Assembly (NCBI RefSeq): GCF_022201045.2
Contig: NC_068558.1
Location: forward strand, 32,879,501 to 32,943,500
DNA: 64,000 nt
Reading direction: 5' to 3'
DNA from: Citrus sinensis
Lineage: Eukaryota; Streptophyta; Magnoliopsida; Sapindales; Rutaceae
Shown: positions 22,346-33,263 of the stretch, in pieces
Layout: the number at the start of each line of letters is the position of its first letter
Position numbering within the stretch: the first letter of the stretch is position 1
Program-made: the position numbers and the translations under genes
Notes under the pieces: model-generated
Seen by the model: only the letters and a program-made list of their open reading frames with translations
The model's database searches: none
What the model was told of the DNA's origin: nothing

Positions 22346-24803
22346 CTAATACTGATAGTAAGGGGGGAAAAATGCATGTTGTGGGGGTGCTTGTTGTGGT
22401 TGCTGTTGTACCAAAAAAAAAAAGTTAAACACAAATTATCAAACATATGACAATGAAAGGAAATAGCAAATAAAAAAATATTACCATAGCCATATTGCTC
22501 TCTTGTGTTGGGATTGTAGTGGCCACCTGAGAGGATAAATCATGTATCTCCGCGTCCTAGGAGTGCAGTCAACACACATTTAAAGTATATATTAAATTAA
22601 TTTAAAATGAATGTATTAAAGTATTAAATTAATCTAAAGTATATACAATTACCTCTATAGTTGTGTTTATTGAAACGTTGTTCGATTTCTGTTTTGGCCG
22701 CTTAAATTGCTTTTGCTTTCTTTGACTAGGTGGACGACCTTTACGCCGACTTACCACTGGATCTTGTATGTTACTACTGGATCCACCATCAATGGTTGTA
22801 TCGTCGTCGTCACATCGAACATTTAGAGAAACATCCTTCATAGCTTTCTCAATCCAACCCATAATGTTTTTATGACTTTCTTCATTTTTGGAAGCTACCT
22901 CAGCAACATCATAAAAAGCAGTGCACTCCTCTCTATATCGCTGATGTTCAATGCTCGAACTCCGTGCATCATAACTGACTTTGACTTTACTATAGAACCT
23001 CCGCACATCTTTCCTCCATCTTCGTAGGATATACTTTTCAGGCAGTAATTGCACACGGTTACGTGACAACACTGCGATAGCGTGTTTGCAAAGAATGCCC
23101 TTGTATTCAAACATTGAGCACACACAACGAATTTCACCTTCATCTTTTTCAAAAATGACTCTAAAAGTCTTTTCTCTACTCTTTTCATCGTTTTCAATAA
23201 CTTCATATTCTGACCCCCCACAACTGAAAACCTCACAATATATCTTATTCACCAGCTCTTGCTGAAATTCTTGAAACTTGGAAATAGTGTACACTTCTTC
23301 AACTTGCTTTTCCATGGCAAAACTGGTACGACATGGCAACCGTTGGCTAAAACTTCGTGCATCTGCTTGCCGTTCTTTCTCAATTTTACTTTCCATTGCT
23401 TTCTCATATTTCTCCACAAATTGCTTCAAAGTTGTCTTCGAGTTAACATACCCATCAAAGAAAGCATTCATACTCTCACTACGCTGAGTGGTTGACATTC
23501 CAGCCCAAAAAGTAGTTTTCACGAATGCTGGAACCCAATGATTTCTTTCCACATACAAATCATTCAACCACTGATTATTTCTAAGATCATATCTATCTAA
23601 CATGTCATGCCAAGCTTCCTCGAATTCAACAGGAGTATGTAAGTCATAAACAACAGAAAGTAATGAAACTCTAATGGCATGATATTCTGCATACCTTCCC
23701 AACTTCTCAGGCACCTTTTTTAATATATGCCACAAACACCATCGATGCCTAGTGTCTGGAAAAACAATCTGAATTGCCCTTTTCATCGCTTTATCTTGAT
23801 CTGTAATGATTCCAAGGGGAGGACACCCAGACATACACGATAGCCATGTGTCAAATAACCACGTAAATGTTTCCGTGTCCTCATGCGAAATCAACCCACA
23901 TCCTAACAAAATTGATTGACCATGATGATTAACTCCTACAAAAGGAGCAAATGGCATGTCATACTTGTTTGTTAGGTATGTGGTATCAAATGTGACAACA
24001 TCCCCAAAGTCCTTATAGGCTGCCCTACTCCTTGGATCTGCCCAAAATACATTTTTTAACCGACCCTCCTCATCTAGGTCAATACTGAAGTAAAACCCAT
24101 CATTTTCTGTTTGCATTTTCTGAAAATACCTCTGAATTGCAATAGCATCCCCTTCTCCGAGTCTTAATCGCCTCACCTTGTCAACATGATTTCTAGCATC
24201 TCTTTCTAAAAATGACACATTTTCAAAGCCACCAGCCTCGACAACAATCGACTTAAAACTTTGAGCCATTTTAATTCCAGCTTCTTCATTTATTTCAAGC
24301 AGCTTTTTAACAAAAGGACTAATGGAACGGTTGCATCGATAATACCTACTCTTGCTCGGACTCACGGCATGATTGTGTTCAAGGATCAAATTTCCAATTA
24401 CCCATTTTCCACTAACAATATCCAAACGTTCTCCAATTTTAGCATTGCATCCAATCTTTTGGTTTGGTTGAAGCCGCAAAACATTAGTGGCTTTGGCTTT
24501 TGACTTGCCGTTTCTCCCACAAGTAAACGTCACATATCTCAAACTCCCATCATCCCCTTTTCTACAAGATCTCCGCATCACTGGAAACCCCTCTTGTAGG
24601 CCATAAGTTTTATAATATTCAAACATTTCATCAGGACTATCAAAAGACATCCCAACCGTAGGCTCAACAACATTTTCCACCACCAATTCCTCATTGTTTT
24701 CTTCCAAATCAGCCCCCTGTAAATCCTGCAATTCCCCAACTTCATCAACCTCCTCCACTTGTTCGAAATTATCCATTAACTGCTGCAAATTAAAATAATT
24801 CAA
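22346..24803 (-). CDS. FAR1/FHY3-related MULE transposase, DDE triad intact
   Basis: The main exon (24803-22654, to codon 717 at 22653) encodes a FAR1-type zinc-binding DNA-binding domain (residues about 53-148, FDSPDEMFEYYKTYG to HNHAVSP). Next is a MULE DDE domain with D273 (TFDTTY), D335 (IITDQD) and E443 (QRSES), then a SWIM finger with C560, C562, C572 and H574. A basic tail (RRKGRPPSQRKQKQFKRPK) may be a nuclear signal or AT-hook. Splice sites add exon 2 (22556-22485, 24 codons) and exon 3 from 22402, both in phase 0. Exon 3 meets TAG at 22346-22348. Without it the frame would run 35 more codons to TAA at 22241, so the stop may be recent. A TTTGCAG acceptor near 24787 suggests a leader intron and the true start at residue 10 (MDNFEQ, 24776). 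The enzyme cuts element ends and inserts them elsewhere, making 9-bp duplications. Confidence 0.9.
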
Positions 24804-25490
24804 TATCTTATTAGTTATTTATCGCAAATTCATTAAATTTTAAAACAAAATTTCAAAAGCAAAATGAAACAACTCAGATGGTAATTACATCTTCTCACAT
24901 TGCTTTTTCTGTAGCCCCTGTATTAATTGCAGATGAAGAAACACAATAATATAATCAACTAGTCTTGAAATAAATTGAGCCATGTATGTAGAAACTCAAA
25001 TCGATTGATACTAATCATAATTCCTTTATTCAGAATAATAATATTAATTCTCTTGCCTTTAAAAAAACAATTCCATTATACCCAATTTAATTACATACAC
25101 AATTATAAAAAAACAGAGCCCAGGTCATTACTCTACCTCCATTCGTTCACAATTTTTTAAATTGATTTTGAATCCTACGAAGCTACAACCCAATTTCATA
25201 AACAACATCATTTCTACATTAAAAATAGATTAACATCATCATCAATTTAGCTTCAACTCTGTTTTTTTTTTCGTAGTGATGCTAACAGCTAATGTATGGA
25301 AACTGTTACAATGTTACTGAAGAAATAAATTCAAGAACATGAGAACTGAAGAAATAAATTCACAGGGAAAAATTTAAAATTAAATTAAAAAACAAAATGC
25401 TACAAAGAAGACAGTACCGAAAAAAAAACTCAAGCTTCCAAAATTCAATCTTTTAGGCACAATGTTATCTTCCTCTGCCGAAACTCAACC

Positions 25491-25842
25491 GAAACCAATC
25501 TTGCTGCTGTTGGTCTTGTTCTTCACTAAATGCAAGGGCTGTGGATCTCGTTCAGCTTAATTAGTAGATGCCGAAACTAATCATGCCGAAACCAATCTTG
25601 CTCGCAGCCGAAACTCAACCGAAACTCAGCTGCTGTTGGTCTTGTTCTTCACTAAATGCAAGGGCTGTAGATCTCGTTCAGCTTAAGATGAAGAGGATGG
25701 AGCAAGGGCTGTGCAAGGGCTTTGGTCTTGTTCTTCACTAAATGCAAGGGCTGTGGATCTCGTTCAGCTGCTGTTGCAAGGGCTGTGGATCTCGTTCAGC
25801 TGCTGTTGCAAGGGCTGTGGATCTCGTTCAGCTTAAGATGAA
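25491..25842. repeat. right-end minisatellite of the MULE
   Basis: GCAAGGGCTGTGGATCTCGT followed by TCAGC occurs about five times between 25531 and 25835, with linkers TGCTGTT or GGTCTTGTTCTTCACTAAAT. A larger block from CCGAAACTCAACCGAAAC to GTTCAGCTT is also duplicated (about 25478-25560 and 25600-25682). It lies upstream of the transposase and could affect its promoter. Confidence 0.85.
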
Positions 25843-25973
25843 GAAACGAAAAAGAAATGAAGAAAGGATGGAAGAAACGAAAGAAATGAAGAAAGCCTGT
25901 AAGAAACGAAAAAGAAAAAAATAAAGAAAACGACGCAAATAAGAAGCCGCGAAGTAAAAAAAAATTTAAAAAC

Positions 25974-26029
25974 AAAACGACGCCGTTTTATATTTTTCGG
26001 GGTTTGACCCGGGGCAAACATCAGCACTC
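25974..26029 (-). repeat. right terminal inverted repeat of the MULE
   Basis: On the minus strand it begins GAGTGCTGATGTTTGCCCCG and continues through GGTCAAACCCCG to AAACGGCGTCGTTTT, as in the left end but with one GGGTCAAACCCC unit instead of two. Confidence 0.88.
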
Positions 26030-26038
26030 TTTCGAAAA
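26030..26038. repeat. MULE target-site duplication, right copy
   Basis: TTTCGAAAA is identical to 19239-19247. Confidence 0.88.
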
Positions 26039-27453
26039 AGTTAAAATTCGACTTGATAATGCTTTTCTGCTTTCCATGTTTGGGGTTAGGTATGACAGGT
26101 GGGAGTGACTTTGATTGTGATAGTCATCAAAAGACACGTAGATTTTACATAATTATCTTAAAATTAAAATTGTATAGTTGTAATTTAAAAATTATGATAT
26201 TAAAATATTTAATAAATACTAACTATTGTATTTTAAAAAATGTGTTAATATAATTTTTCACTTATATAATAGAAAATTTATTATATTTTTAATAATTTAA
26301 AATTATTATTTAAAATTTATATTTATTATATATTATTAATATTTATTTTATAGTTATAATTTTTTTTCTACAATAGTTGTAACTTAAAAGATACAACATC
26401 TCAATCACAATCGCACCCTCAAACATAAACTTATGACTTTTTAAGAAATACATATACTTAGTTTATTATTGTTTTCAGTTAATTTGAAGATATTATATGT
26501 AGTATCCTGATCTATTTTGTGGGATCGATAACGAGATCATGTGTATTTCGATCGAGAAAAGAGATGAAATCTCGACATTAATCATTAACTACTTAAAATT
26601 ATATACAAATGATTATGTGTGTTTGTTCCCAACATTTGAAATCTAGCCATACATTAAAATAAACTTATTAAAATCAGAAATCAGAAATCATTCATTATTA
26701 TCCCCTAGCTAATTATTTCGTGCGGTTAGGAGGATAAATGTCAGCAAGATGGGTCCAATATAATGAAATTGCGGACATTGATGTGTCTTTTCTTGCTTGG
26801 GTATGGTTTGATTTTAATATATAGGTTCAAGATGTTTAAATGTAACAATGTTCATCTGGTACAAACTAAAATCAATTCTCAACAAACATAATTATTAATT
26901 TATCGAGGAAGAAGATGAGTATATACACACACATATATTGGAACATTTTTATATATTAGTCTTAATTTGATCTGGAATTTTAGATTTTATTAAAGTATGA
27001 AAAAACTATTAAACCGTGTGGCTTAATAGTTTTTATAGTTATTACATTATCATACTGCATGGTGTAATAGCTTTTCTAAACTTCACAAAATTCAAGATCC
27101 TGAATTGAAGCGTCTCACTCCCTCTCTCTCTCTCTATATATAGAAATTTTTTAATTTAAAATTTTTAAGTGTCGAAAAGTTTGAAAAAATTTTAAAACTG
27201 TATAATTTTAAAGTTTAATTTCATCATAATACTATGAATCTACGATTTTAAATTTTTTTCGAACTTTCCCAAACTTTAAAATCCCAAATATATATAATCA
27301 CTGACTGATCAAGAAAAGACTTTTATTAGAAGAAAATAAAAAAAAAACTACTCCTTAATTAATTAAACCCAAATGACATATGGTAATTAACAACTAATTG
27401 TTCATCATCTAACGGCAAAGCCAAAGTGTTGATAATTCGATTGGCTAATGATC
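26039..27453. other. intergenic spacer downstream of the bHLH gene
   Basis: AT-rich, with no gene seen. It contains the 131-bp inverted-repeat structure at 26969-27099 and a looser inverted pair (AAAGTTTGAAAAAATTTTAAAA type) at 27170-27290. Confidence 0.5.
26969..27099. repeat. 131-bp foldback sequence (MITE-like or hairpin-forming)
   Basis: The left arm begins GATCTGGAATTTT. The right arm, reverse-complemented, begins GATCTTGAATTTT, and both continue through AAAA-CTATTA-ACC. At the left a perfect 12-bp stem AAAAACTATTAA / TTAATAGTTTTT (27001-27012 with 27023-27034) surrounds a 10-nt loop. Confidence 0.6.
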
Positions 27454-28749
27454 TCAGTCAACCAAGTCATGCAATCTTTGGCAAGCTCTTGAAGTCTCAA
27501 CACCAAGTCTTGAGATTTTAGCCTATATAACATATCAAAATAAGTAGTTAATTTAAACAAATTAAATATGATCGGTTTCTGATAATTAAACTAGAGGAAA
27601 TGGCATATATATTTTTTAATTACCTGGGCACGAACCGTGTGAAAAATTTTATCACCAATAGTAGAAAAGCTAGCACTGACAACTTGAGCACCTTCTTCTT
27701 CGAGAATACTAATAACTTCATACAACATGAAGTTTCTTTGCATCCCACTTATCAAAACCACTTCAATACTAGAACCCAAGTCTTTTAATTCAACCACCGG
27801 AAAATTTGAGCAAATATTATTCGTTTCATCCATAATGTTATTACTACTGTTTGGTTTTATTGACTTCATTGCTTGTTCCTTCATTCTATTCAATTTATCT
27901 ATTCTTTCTCTCAGCTGCTTTATGTAGCAGCAAGCTAGATCCAACCGGTCTTCTTGCGATAGCATACTCTGCAACAAAATTAATTAAATATGTTAGTCTG
28001 GTGTCAGTGAAAATCCGCAATAATATTTACTGGACAGCATTACTGGACAGCAACCAAAAACATACGTACAATTAATGAACAGATTAATGAAAGGGCCCCA
28101 ATAAATGGACTATTAATAGGAAAGGCCACTTTCTTAAATCTCATCCAGAATCCAAAGTAACAGAACGCAATTATCTTTTAAGTAGATAATTATCTCTAAG
28201 TATCATAACTTATAATCCATGAAAATGTAGGAACCACATAAATATTAATATTTCATCCGGTCATTATCAAGTGGCCAGCTGTTGTCTGTGCTTGTGAAGT
28301 ACAAATTAAAGGGTCTGGGGCTCGAACAATGGTCGTATGAATGGAGAGGATGAAACGCTCACACTGCAGTTTCCCGCCGGGTTGGAGGAGGGGGTGGTTG
28401 GGGGGGCCTCTAATATTTTACAGGAGAGAAGGGACTGTAAAAATGTTACAGAAAAACCTAAACCTAAGCAATTTTTAGTTTTTCAACCTATAGAAAGGGT
28501 CATATTTATGAAATGAATAATTAATATATCCATATCATTTGTAAGGAAAAGGAAGAAGGATTGATGATCAGTTACGTTACCCAGTAAGGTCTAGGAGAAT
28601 TAAATGAATAGAAGTACCTTGGAGGCTTTGAAGTGGTGAGAAGGAACGAGAGAAAAAAGCTTGAAGCATAAAGATTTCATGTGATCTCTGCGATTCTTTT
28701 CGATATTTTTTCGTTCAGGTTTTGACGACTTATCGCTTCTTTTCTTCAT
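27454..28749 (-). CDS. bHLH transcription factor (bHLH162/bHLH36-like)
   Basis: Three exons join in phase 0: 28749-28618 (44 codons), 27968-27624 (115 codons) and 27522-27454 (22 codons plus TGA), giving 181 residues. Exon 1 holds the basic region and helix 1 (ERKNIEKNRRDHMKSLCFKL, then SLVPSHH). Exon 2 starts in the loop and carries helix 2 (SQEDRLDLACCYIKQLRERI) followed by an ACT-like domain (EVVLISGMQRNFMLYEVISI, then LEEEGAQVVSASFS). Exon 3 encodes the family-typical end AKISRLGVETSRACQRLHDL. It probably acts as a nuclear DNA-binding dimer; target genes cannot be read from sequence. The start at MKKRSDKS fits the family. An in-frame ATG at 28866 would add 39 unrelated residues and precedes the likely TATA box, so I reject it. 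All splice sites are GT-AG. Confidence 0.9.
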
Positions 28750-28831
28750 TCTTTTCCACTCTTTGCTCACTTCTTCTCGCCAATAAGAGAGGTTGTAGAG
28801 AGAATTGAATGAATCCAAAGAGTTATGTAGC

Positions 28832-28841
28832 CCATTATATA
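28832..28841 (-). promoter_or_regulatory. likely TATA box of the bHLH gene
   Basis: The minus strand reads CTATATAATG about 85 bp upstream of the chosen ATG, leaving room for a short leader. Confidence 0.5.
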
Positions 28842-28869
28842 GACAATTATGGAAGGGAAATATCATATG

Positions 28870-30160
28870 AAGCCTCTCGCTGGTCTATATTGTTCGGTAG
28901 AAAGGACGAGCTGTGAGGCCAAAAATCTGGGGATTAAAGTAATAAAGGTACTTTTTATTGATTGACTCCTGATTGTCTGTTGAAATCAACTTGTAGTCCA
29001 TAGTTTTTACAAATACATCACTTTAGTCCTCTCCAATAAATGCTATCACTTTTGAACTTGTAAAAAGCCAACGATCTAAAGGCATTTTAGACAAAACAAA
29101 TTGTTTGTCTCCTACACTTCCGTTATACATGTAAATCAAATCAAAATATTTTATAAGATTCTTATAGTTAATGTTATCTTCATAAGAGTCATGATATGTT
29201 TATAAAGTTTGTATGCAAAATTTGTATCTCGGATGACCACTAAGTGTTAGATAGTAGTCGACGTTTTATATTTTCATTAATGAGATAATTTCACAACATC
29301 AATGAGTTAATGACACGTTAAAGGTAGATAAATTAGAATACAAACTTTGTATACTATAAATTGAAATACAAACTTTGTATACTAACTTTATACAAACTTT
29401 ATGAGGGTATCATTACTCTTTTAATAAAATAAATTAAGAGAGTATGTAATAAAATATATGTAATGACGTAAAAAATTAAATTTGGCTTTATCCACCCCGA
29501 TATTTTTTTCTTTCGAGAAATGTATATTAACACAAAGTTATAAATTAATAGAGTACAAAAACTCGAGAAGTATTCATAAATTATTATAAATTCATGAAGG
29601 TTATGGGTAACAACTTGAATTTCCATAAAGTATGGATGCTTATAAAAATTAAAAGCAGTAAGTTTAACTTTGAATAGGACAATTGTGGGTGAATAATAAG
29701 AGGTTAAGAGTTTAATTCTAAATAATTACATTTCATTAATTTGATTTGCTAGATCAGGATACAAGGTAACTGGATAAGAAAAATGAGTCGAATAATAGAA
29801 TAATTAGTATTTTTTTTATGGTCAAAAGTGGTCAAGGACCTGTGTAACAAAAAAAAAAAAAAAGAGAACTAGAGAAGACTTAAGTGAAACATTTATGAAT
29901 CCTTTGATTTGTCAAATTTTTGTAAACAAAAGACAAGGAGCCAAATGATAGAAACTCAATAAAATAAAAATAAATCAACATTTCGATTGAATGAACTGTT
30001 TGAGCCACATAAGATGCTTTTTGACTTCTAACTAGCCAAGCGTGGATAATTAGATAATTAGATAAAGATGATATTGTGTTTTCATATCATCACTTATCAT
30101 ATGGGCTTGGTTATAGTCAGGATATTATACATCTCACCTTGACTTTTCCTCCGCGTTCAC
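28870..30160. other. intergenic spacer
   Basis: No gene seen. The phrase AATACAAACTTTGTATACT occurs twice (about 29337 and 29363), itself partly palindromic. Poly(A) lies at 29850-29864. Confidence 0.5.
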
Positions 30161-30173
30161 CGGCCACTTTTTT
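30161..30173. repeat. SINE target-site duplication, copy at the poly(A) end
   Basis: CGGCCACTTTTTT is repeated at 30395-30407. It overlaps the T run that represents the SINE tail. Confidence 0.8.
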
Positions 30174-30394
30174 TTTTTTTTTGTCTTAACTACGAGGTAT
30201 TTTGGAAAGGACTCCAACTGTGGGAGGTACTTTTAAGCCCGTACCACAACTCAGATTAGAAGTCCCCGCTTGAACTGGGAGGCACAAGTTCTCCCAATAA
30301 AGACGACTTTCCTACGACTCGAACTAAAAAGTAAACTAAATCAAACCACGTAAGATGACTCTATTACCAGTGGAGCCAACACTTTATTGGTCGT
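30174..30394 (-). mobile_element. tRNA-derived SINE
   Basis: On the minus strand the 221-bp element begins near ACCAATAAAGTGTTGGCTCC. It contains an A-box-like TGGCTCCACTGG and a B-box-like GTTCGAGTC about 45 bp later, the internal pol III promoter layout. It ends in poly(A) (T run at 30168-30182). A 13-bp perfect duplication CGGCCACTTTTTT flanks it. It makes no protein and would depend on a LINE reverse transcriptase. Family not identified. Confidence 0.8.
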
Positions 30395-30407
30395 CGGCCA
30401 CTTTTTT
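30395..30407. repeat. SINE target-site duplication, head copy
   Basis: Exact match to 30161-30173. Confidence 0.8.
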
Positions 30408-31564
30408 GTGCCTGAACTTTTGTTGTTTTTCTGAGAGGACAAAAAAATTCACAATAATTACTTGCTTTAACATCATCAGTCCACACGTCAGAAGAATTAA
30501 TTAGTATGTTATTCTCATCCAAGTACTAAAATTTCGAAATAAAAAACATGATTTACGGAAAAAAAAAATAATAATTTGACCATGTGGGCGGCTAAAATCT
30601 TAGGATAAATTTGACCATTCTACAAATTTTCTCCAATTATAATGGTGGGGCACACGTTACATTCGTTTAAAATTTTCTCTTCATTGTTACAAGTCATGAT
30701 AAGGATTTGACTTGGAATCCGAAGATGTAATGTAAGTAAATATTTTCCCCAGAAGACGGATACGTGTCAAGCCATTATTTCCTAAATCAGGCAAAGTAAT
30801 CACTAATTAAAATCAACGTGTCTTCACACTGTAAAACGGGGAGTAAGAGTAATCATAGCGGGGAGCATGCCAGAGAATTTGGAGGCTAGCTACGAGTGTG
30901 GAAATTGGCAGAACTGATCCAACCGAAGTTTCAAGGCTTTAACTATGGCTGTATGTACAGGACTTGCTTGACCAGCAACAGCTCATATGCATGCTCATAG
31001 TCACAGCGAAGAATTTAGAGTGTGTAACAGTTGTTAATCAACAGAAGGCTGAGACATAGAATATTTAAGGCTGTCAAACAGCTTGCAGAATCAGTCTGAC
31101 GACTTCATTCTTGACATTGAAATACTTCACATGCTGAATACTCAGACCGACAAGATTCCACATTAAATCAAGGATTTGTTTTTAATTGCTGTAAGCAGGT
31201 ATACAATAACAAACGTGTTTGGTAAACACCTCCATACTTAAGAGTTGATCATTCAACCCAACAACTGCAAAGCGCTGCACAACACTTCAATCTCAATACA
31301 TACACACACACGTGTGTGTGTGTGAATAAACAGCCTAAAATTTTACTGCCAGTAGGGTTATATAAATAGTGGGTATGCGGAATTGGTATGCCACATCTGA
31401 CAACTAATTGTAAGATAACAGAAATCTATCATTTCATGGTCATTGTCCATTTTTGTCATCTGTGGCTTAGGTGCCGATAAATTAGGCAACTGCCCAGTTT
31501 TAGTTGTATCGAGAGCATGATAATTTGGATGCATCCAATCATACAAGTAAGAAGTAATAGCCTG
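30408..31564. other. intergenic spacer
   Basis: No gene seen. It contains a CA/GT palindrome at 31302-31321. Confidence 0.5.
31302..31321. repeat. palindromic microsatellite (AC)5(GT)5
   Basis: Five AC units switch directly to five GT units, forming a perfect 20-bp self-complementary sequence with CACGTG at its centre. Confidence 0.9.
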
Positions 31565-32080
31565 ATCATGGTGTCGATTTGATACGAAAGAAGCAAAGAA
31601 TTAATCAGCTGTGTATCTTAATTTTTAGTGCTCGTATTAGATTTAGCGCTGTGGAAATTAAGAATCTATCTCTGGCAAGGGCAAAAGCGATAGGCCAGGT
31701 TAACGAGGAAAGGGGGACTGGTTCAACCTCAGGAATGAGAGCAAGCAAGTCCAGCTTTGTTGTGCAAGTCACTGTCTTTATCCGATCCGATAAGATAGAT
31801 CTGATGCATATATAGTAAAGAAAAGCTCTTCCGCAAGCCATTTGGGGAAATTCCCTAACGAAAGAATAGTAAGCTTCTTTCCTTGCTACTTGAAAGAATG
31901 CCTTGGCACACTCATACTAGAAGTCAAAGAAAGAACTCGGGTCTAAGCTCTCAACTTCAAGGAAGGGAACCGAAAGAGCAGAAATGTCATCTACCTTTCC
32001 AACGGAATCTTTGCCCGGCTAACGTGAGTTCTAGGAAAAGAGAGACTTTAAGCTAAAGAAACTTTTTTTTAACCTAGACA
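31565..32080. other. possible mitochondrial-derived insert (NUMT)
   Basis: Base composition changes abruptly from AT-rich to a balanced, purine-rich texture (GGAAGGGAACCGAAAGAGCA, CTCTTCCGCAAGCC) like plant mitochondrial intergenic DNA. There is no coding frame and no recognised gene. The call rests on texture alone. Confidence 0.35.
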
Positions 32081-32868
32081 TTCTTCTAAGAGTTCAGGGC
32101 TAATAGGCCCAGTCTGATAGTTATTGGCTGAGAACACAAAATCCTTCCAGAATGAAATCAGAAAAAATCCTTCCAGAATGAAATCAGAAAATCCTTTCAC
32201 TGAAATTGCAGCTCTAGTGTTTGATGGAACAAATTATCAAGTGTGACCTGTTAGAATGGAAGCTTATCTGGATGCTAATGATCTGAGGGAGGCTGTTGAA
32301 CAAATATATGAAGTTCCACCCCTGCCAGACAATTCAACTCTTGCACAAATCAGAAATCAAAAGGAGATGAAGCAAAGAAAATCAAAAGTGTTTGAGGGTG
32401 CATTTCTCGCGGACCAGCCATACCCTAAACGAGGAACCAGTCTCCTTGTAAGTGAGCAGACAGGTGAAGTCTGGTAGCATATATCCAAGACCATGAATTC
32501 TCTGCTCAATCACGAGGACGTCCTCTTCTAAACTATAGTTCGAGCAGGGTTCGTGCTAGGAGCCGAGAGTCTTTCCTGCTGGAGATCGGGGTCGGCAGAC
32601 CCAGTCTATAATGGTTAACGAGACGTGCACTCCTATCCGAGAATCTAGGCACGAAACCCACTCAGCCGCAACTACGACATTTAAGCATCCACTTCCGTGA
32701 GCTAGGGGAGGTGATGGACGTGGATCGTGGGGGCCGGATTCGTATGAAGGCTATAAAACAGTGATCAACGAAGGTTAAGGGGTTAGACACTTTTACACTA
32801 GAACTTAAGAAAAAAGAGTATTTACTGAAAAACGAGAGAAAAACTCATAGGTATTTCACTGCCTAAGA

Positions 32869-33045
32869 GATCATTAGAGAGCCACGAGATCAATAGCCAA
32901 GTTTCCCAAAAAGTAAACATAAATTTCTGACTTGAGACTCGAAGGGTTTACGCTGGGATCATTAGAGAGCCACGAGATCAGTGGCCGAGTTTCCCAAAAA
33001 GTAAACCTAAATTTCTGACTTGAGCGTCGGAGGGTTTACGCCGGG
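32869..33045. repeat. 88-bp tandem duplication within the solo LTR
   Basis: GATCATTAGAGAGCCACGAG begins copies at 32869 and 32957. Both continue to a GGGTTTACGC-GG end. The motif TGACTTGAGCGTCGGAGGG in the second copy is a phrase I associate with plant LTRs. Confidence 0.8.
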
Positions 33046-33255
33046 AGTCCTTACTAAAGTAGGAAACACATGAGCAAGTAGGGGCGAGGGCCGGTATCTC
33101 TTTGATTCACCACCCAGGGGGATTAATAAGGGGGAGCCATCATAATCTGAATTGTCTCTGACCATATCTTATGTGTTCAGGAGTCTGCTAAGTCATAGGA
33201 GGCATAGCTCTGCTCAGTTAGAAGAGTTACGTGAAGTATCCTAGGTTGGTCGTGA

Positions 33256-33263
33256 GTTTGGGA
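33256..33263. repeat. hAT target-site duplication, left copy
   Basis: GTTTGGGA here matches GTTCAGGA at 38555-38562 at six of eight positions. Eight bases is the hAT length. Confidence 0.7.

Larger units (their letters stand above)
19248..26029. mobile_element. complete two-gene Mutator-like element (FAR1-type MULE)
   Basis: The 6.78-kb element has terminal inverted repeats at 19248-19316 and 25974-26029 and a perfect 9-bp target duplication outside them. It encodes an intact-looking transposase on the minus strand (right half) and a GRF zinc-finger protein on the plus strand (left half). Both are transcribed inward and converge, as mudrA and mudrB do in maize MuDR. Tandem repeats fill the non-coding parts: a 174-bp satellite in the left gene's leader intron, a 3 x 124-bp array between the two 3' ends, and a short minisatellite near the right end. 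With intact ends, matching duplication and no frameshift in the catalytic exon it is a candidate autonomous element. The only visible lesion is a possible late stop in the transposase tail. Confidence 0.93.

Noticed and set aside
22629-22650. Stop of the transposase at 22629 as the true end
   Set aside because: The last seven codons lie beyond a good GT donor, and downstream exons keep phase.
25742-25924. 60-codon frame at the right MULE end
   Set aside because: It comes from the minisatellite and lysine-rich GAAGAAACG repeats, with no conserved content.
28750-28866. N-terminal extension of the bHLH protein from ATG at 28866
   Set aside because: It lies upstream of or over the likely TATA box and transcription start, and has no family similarity.
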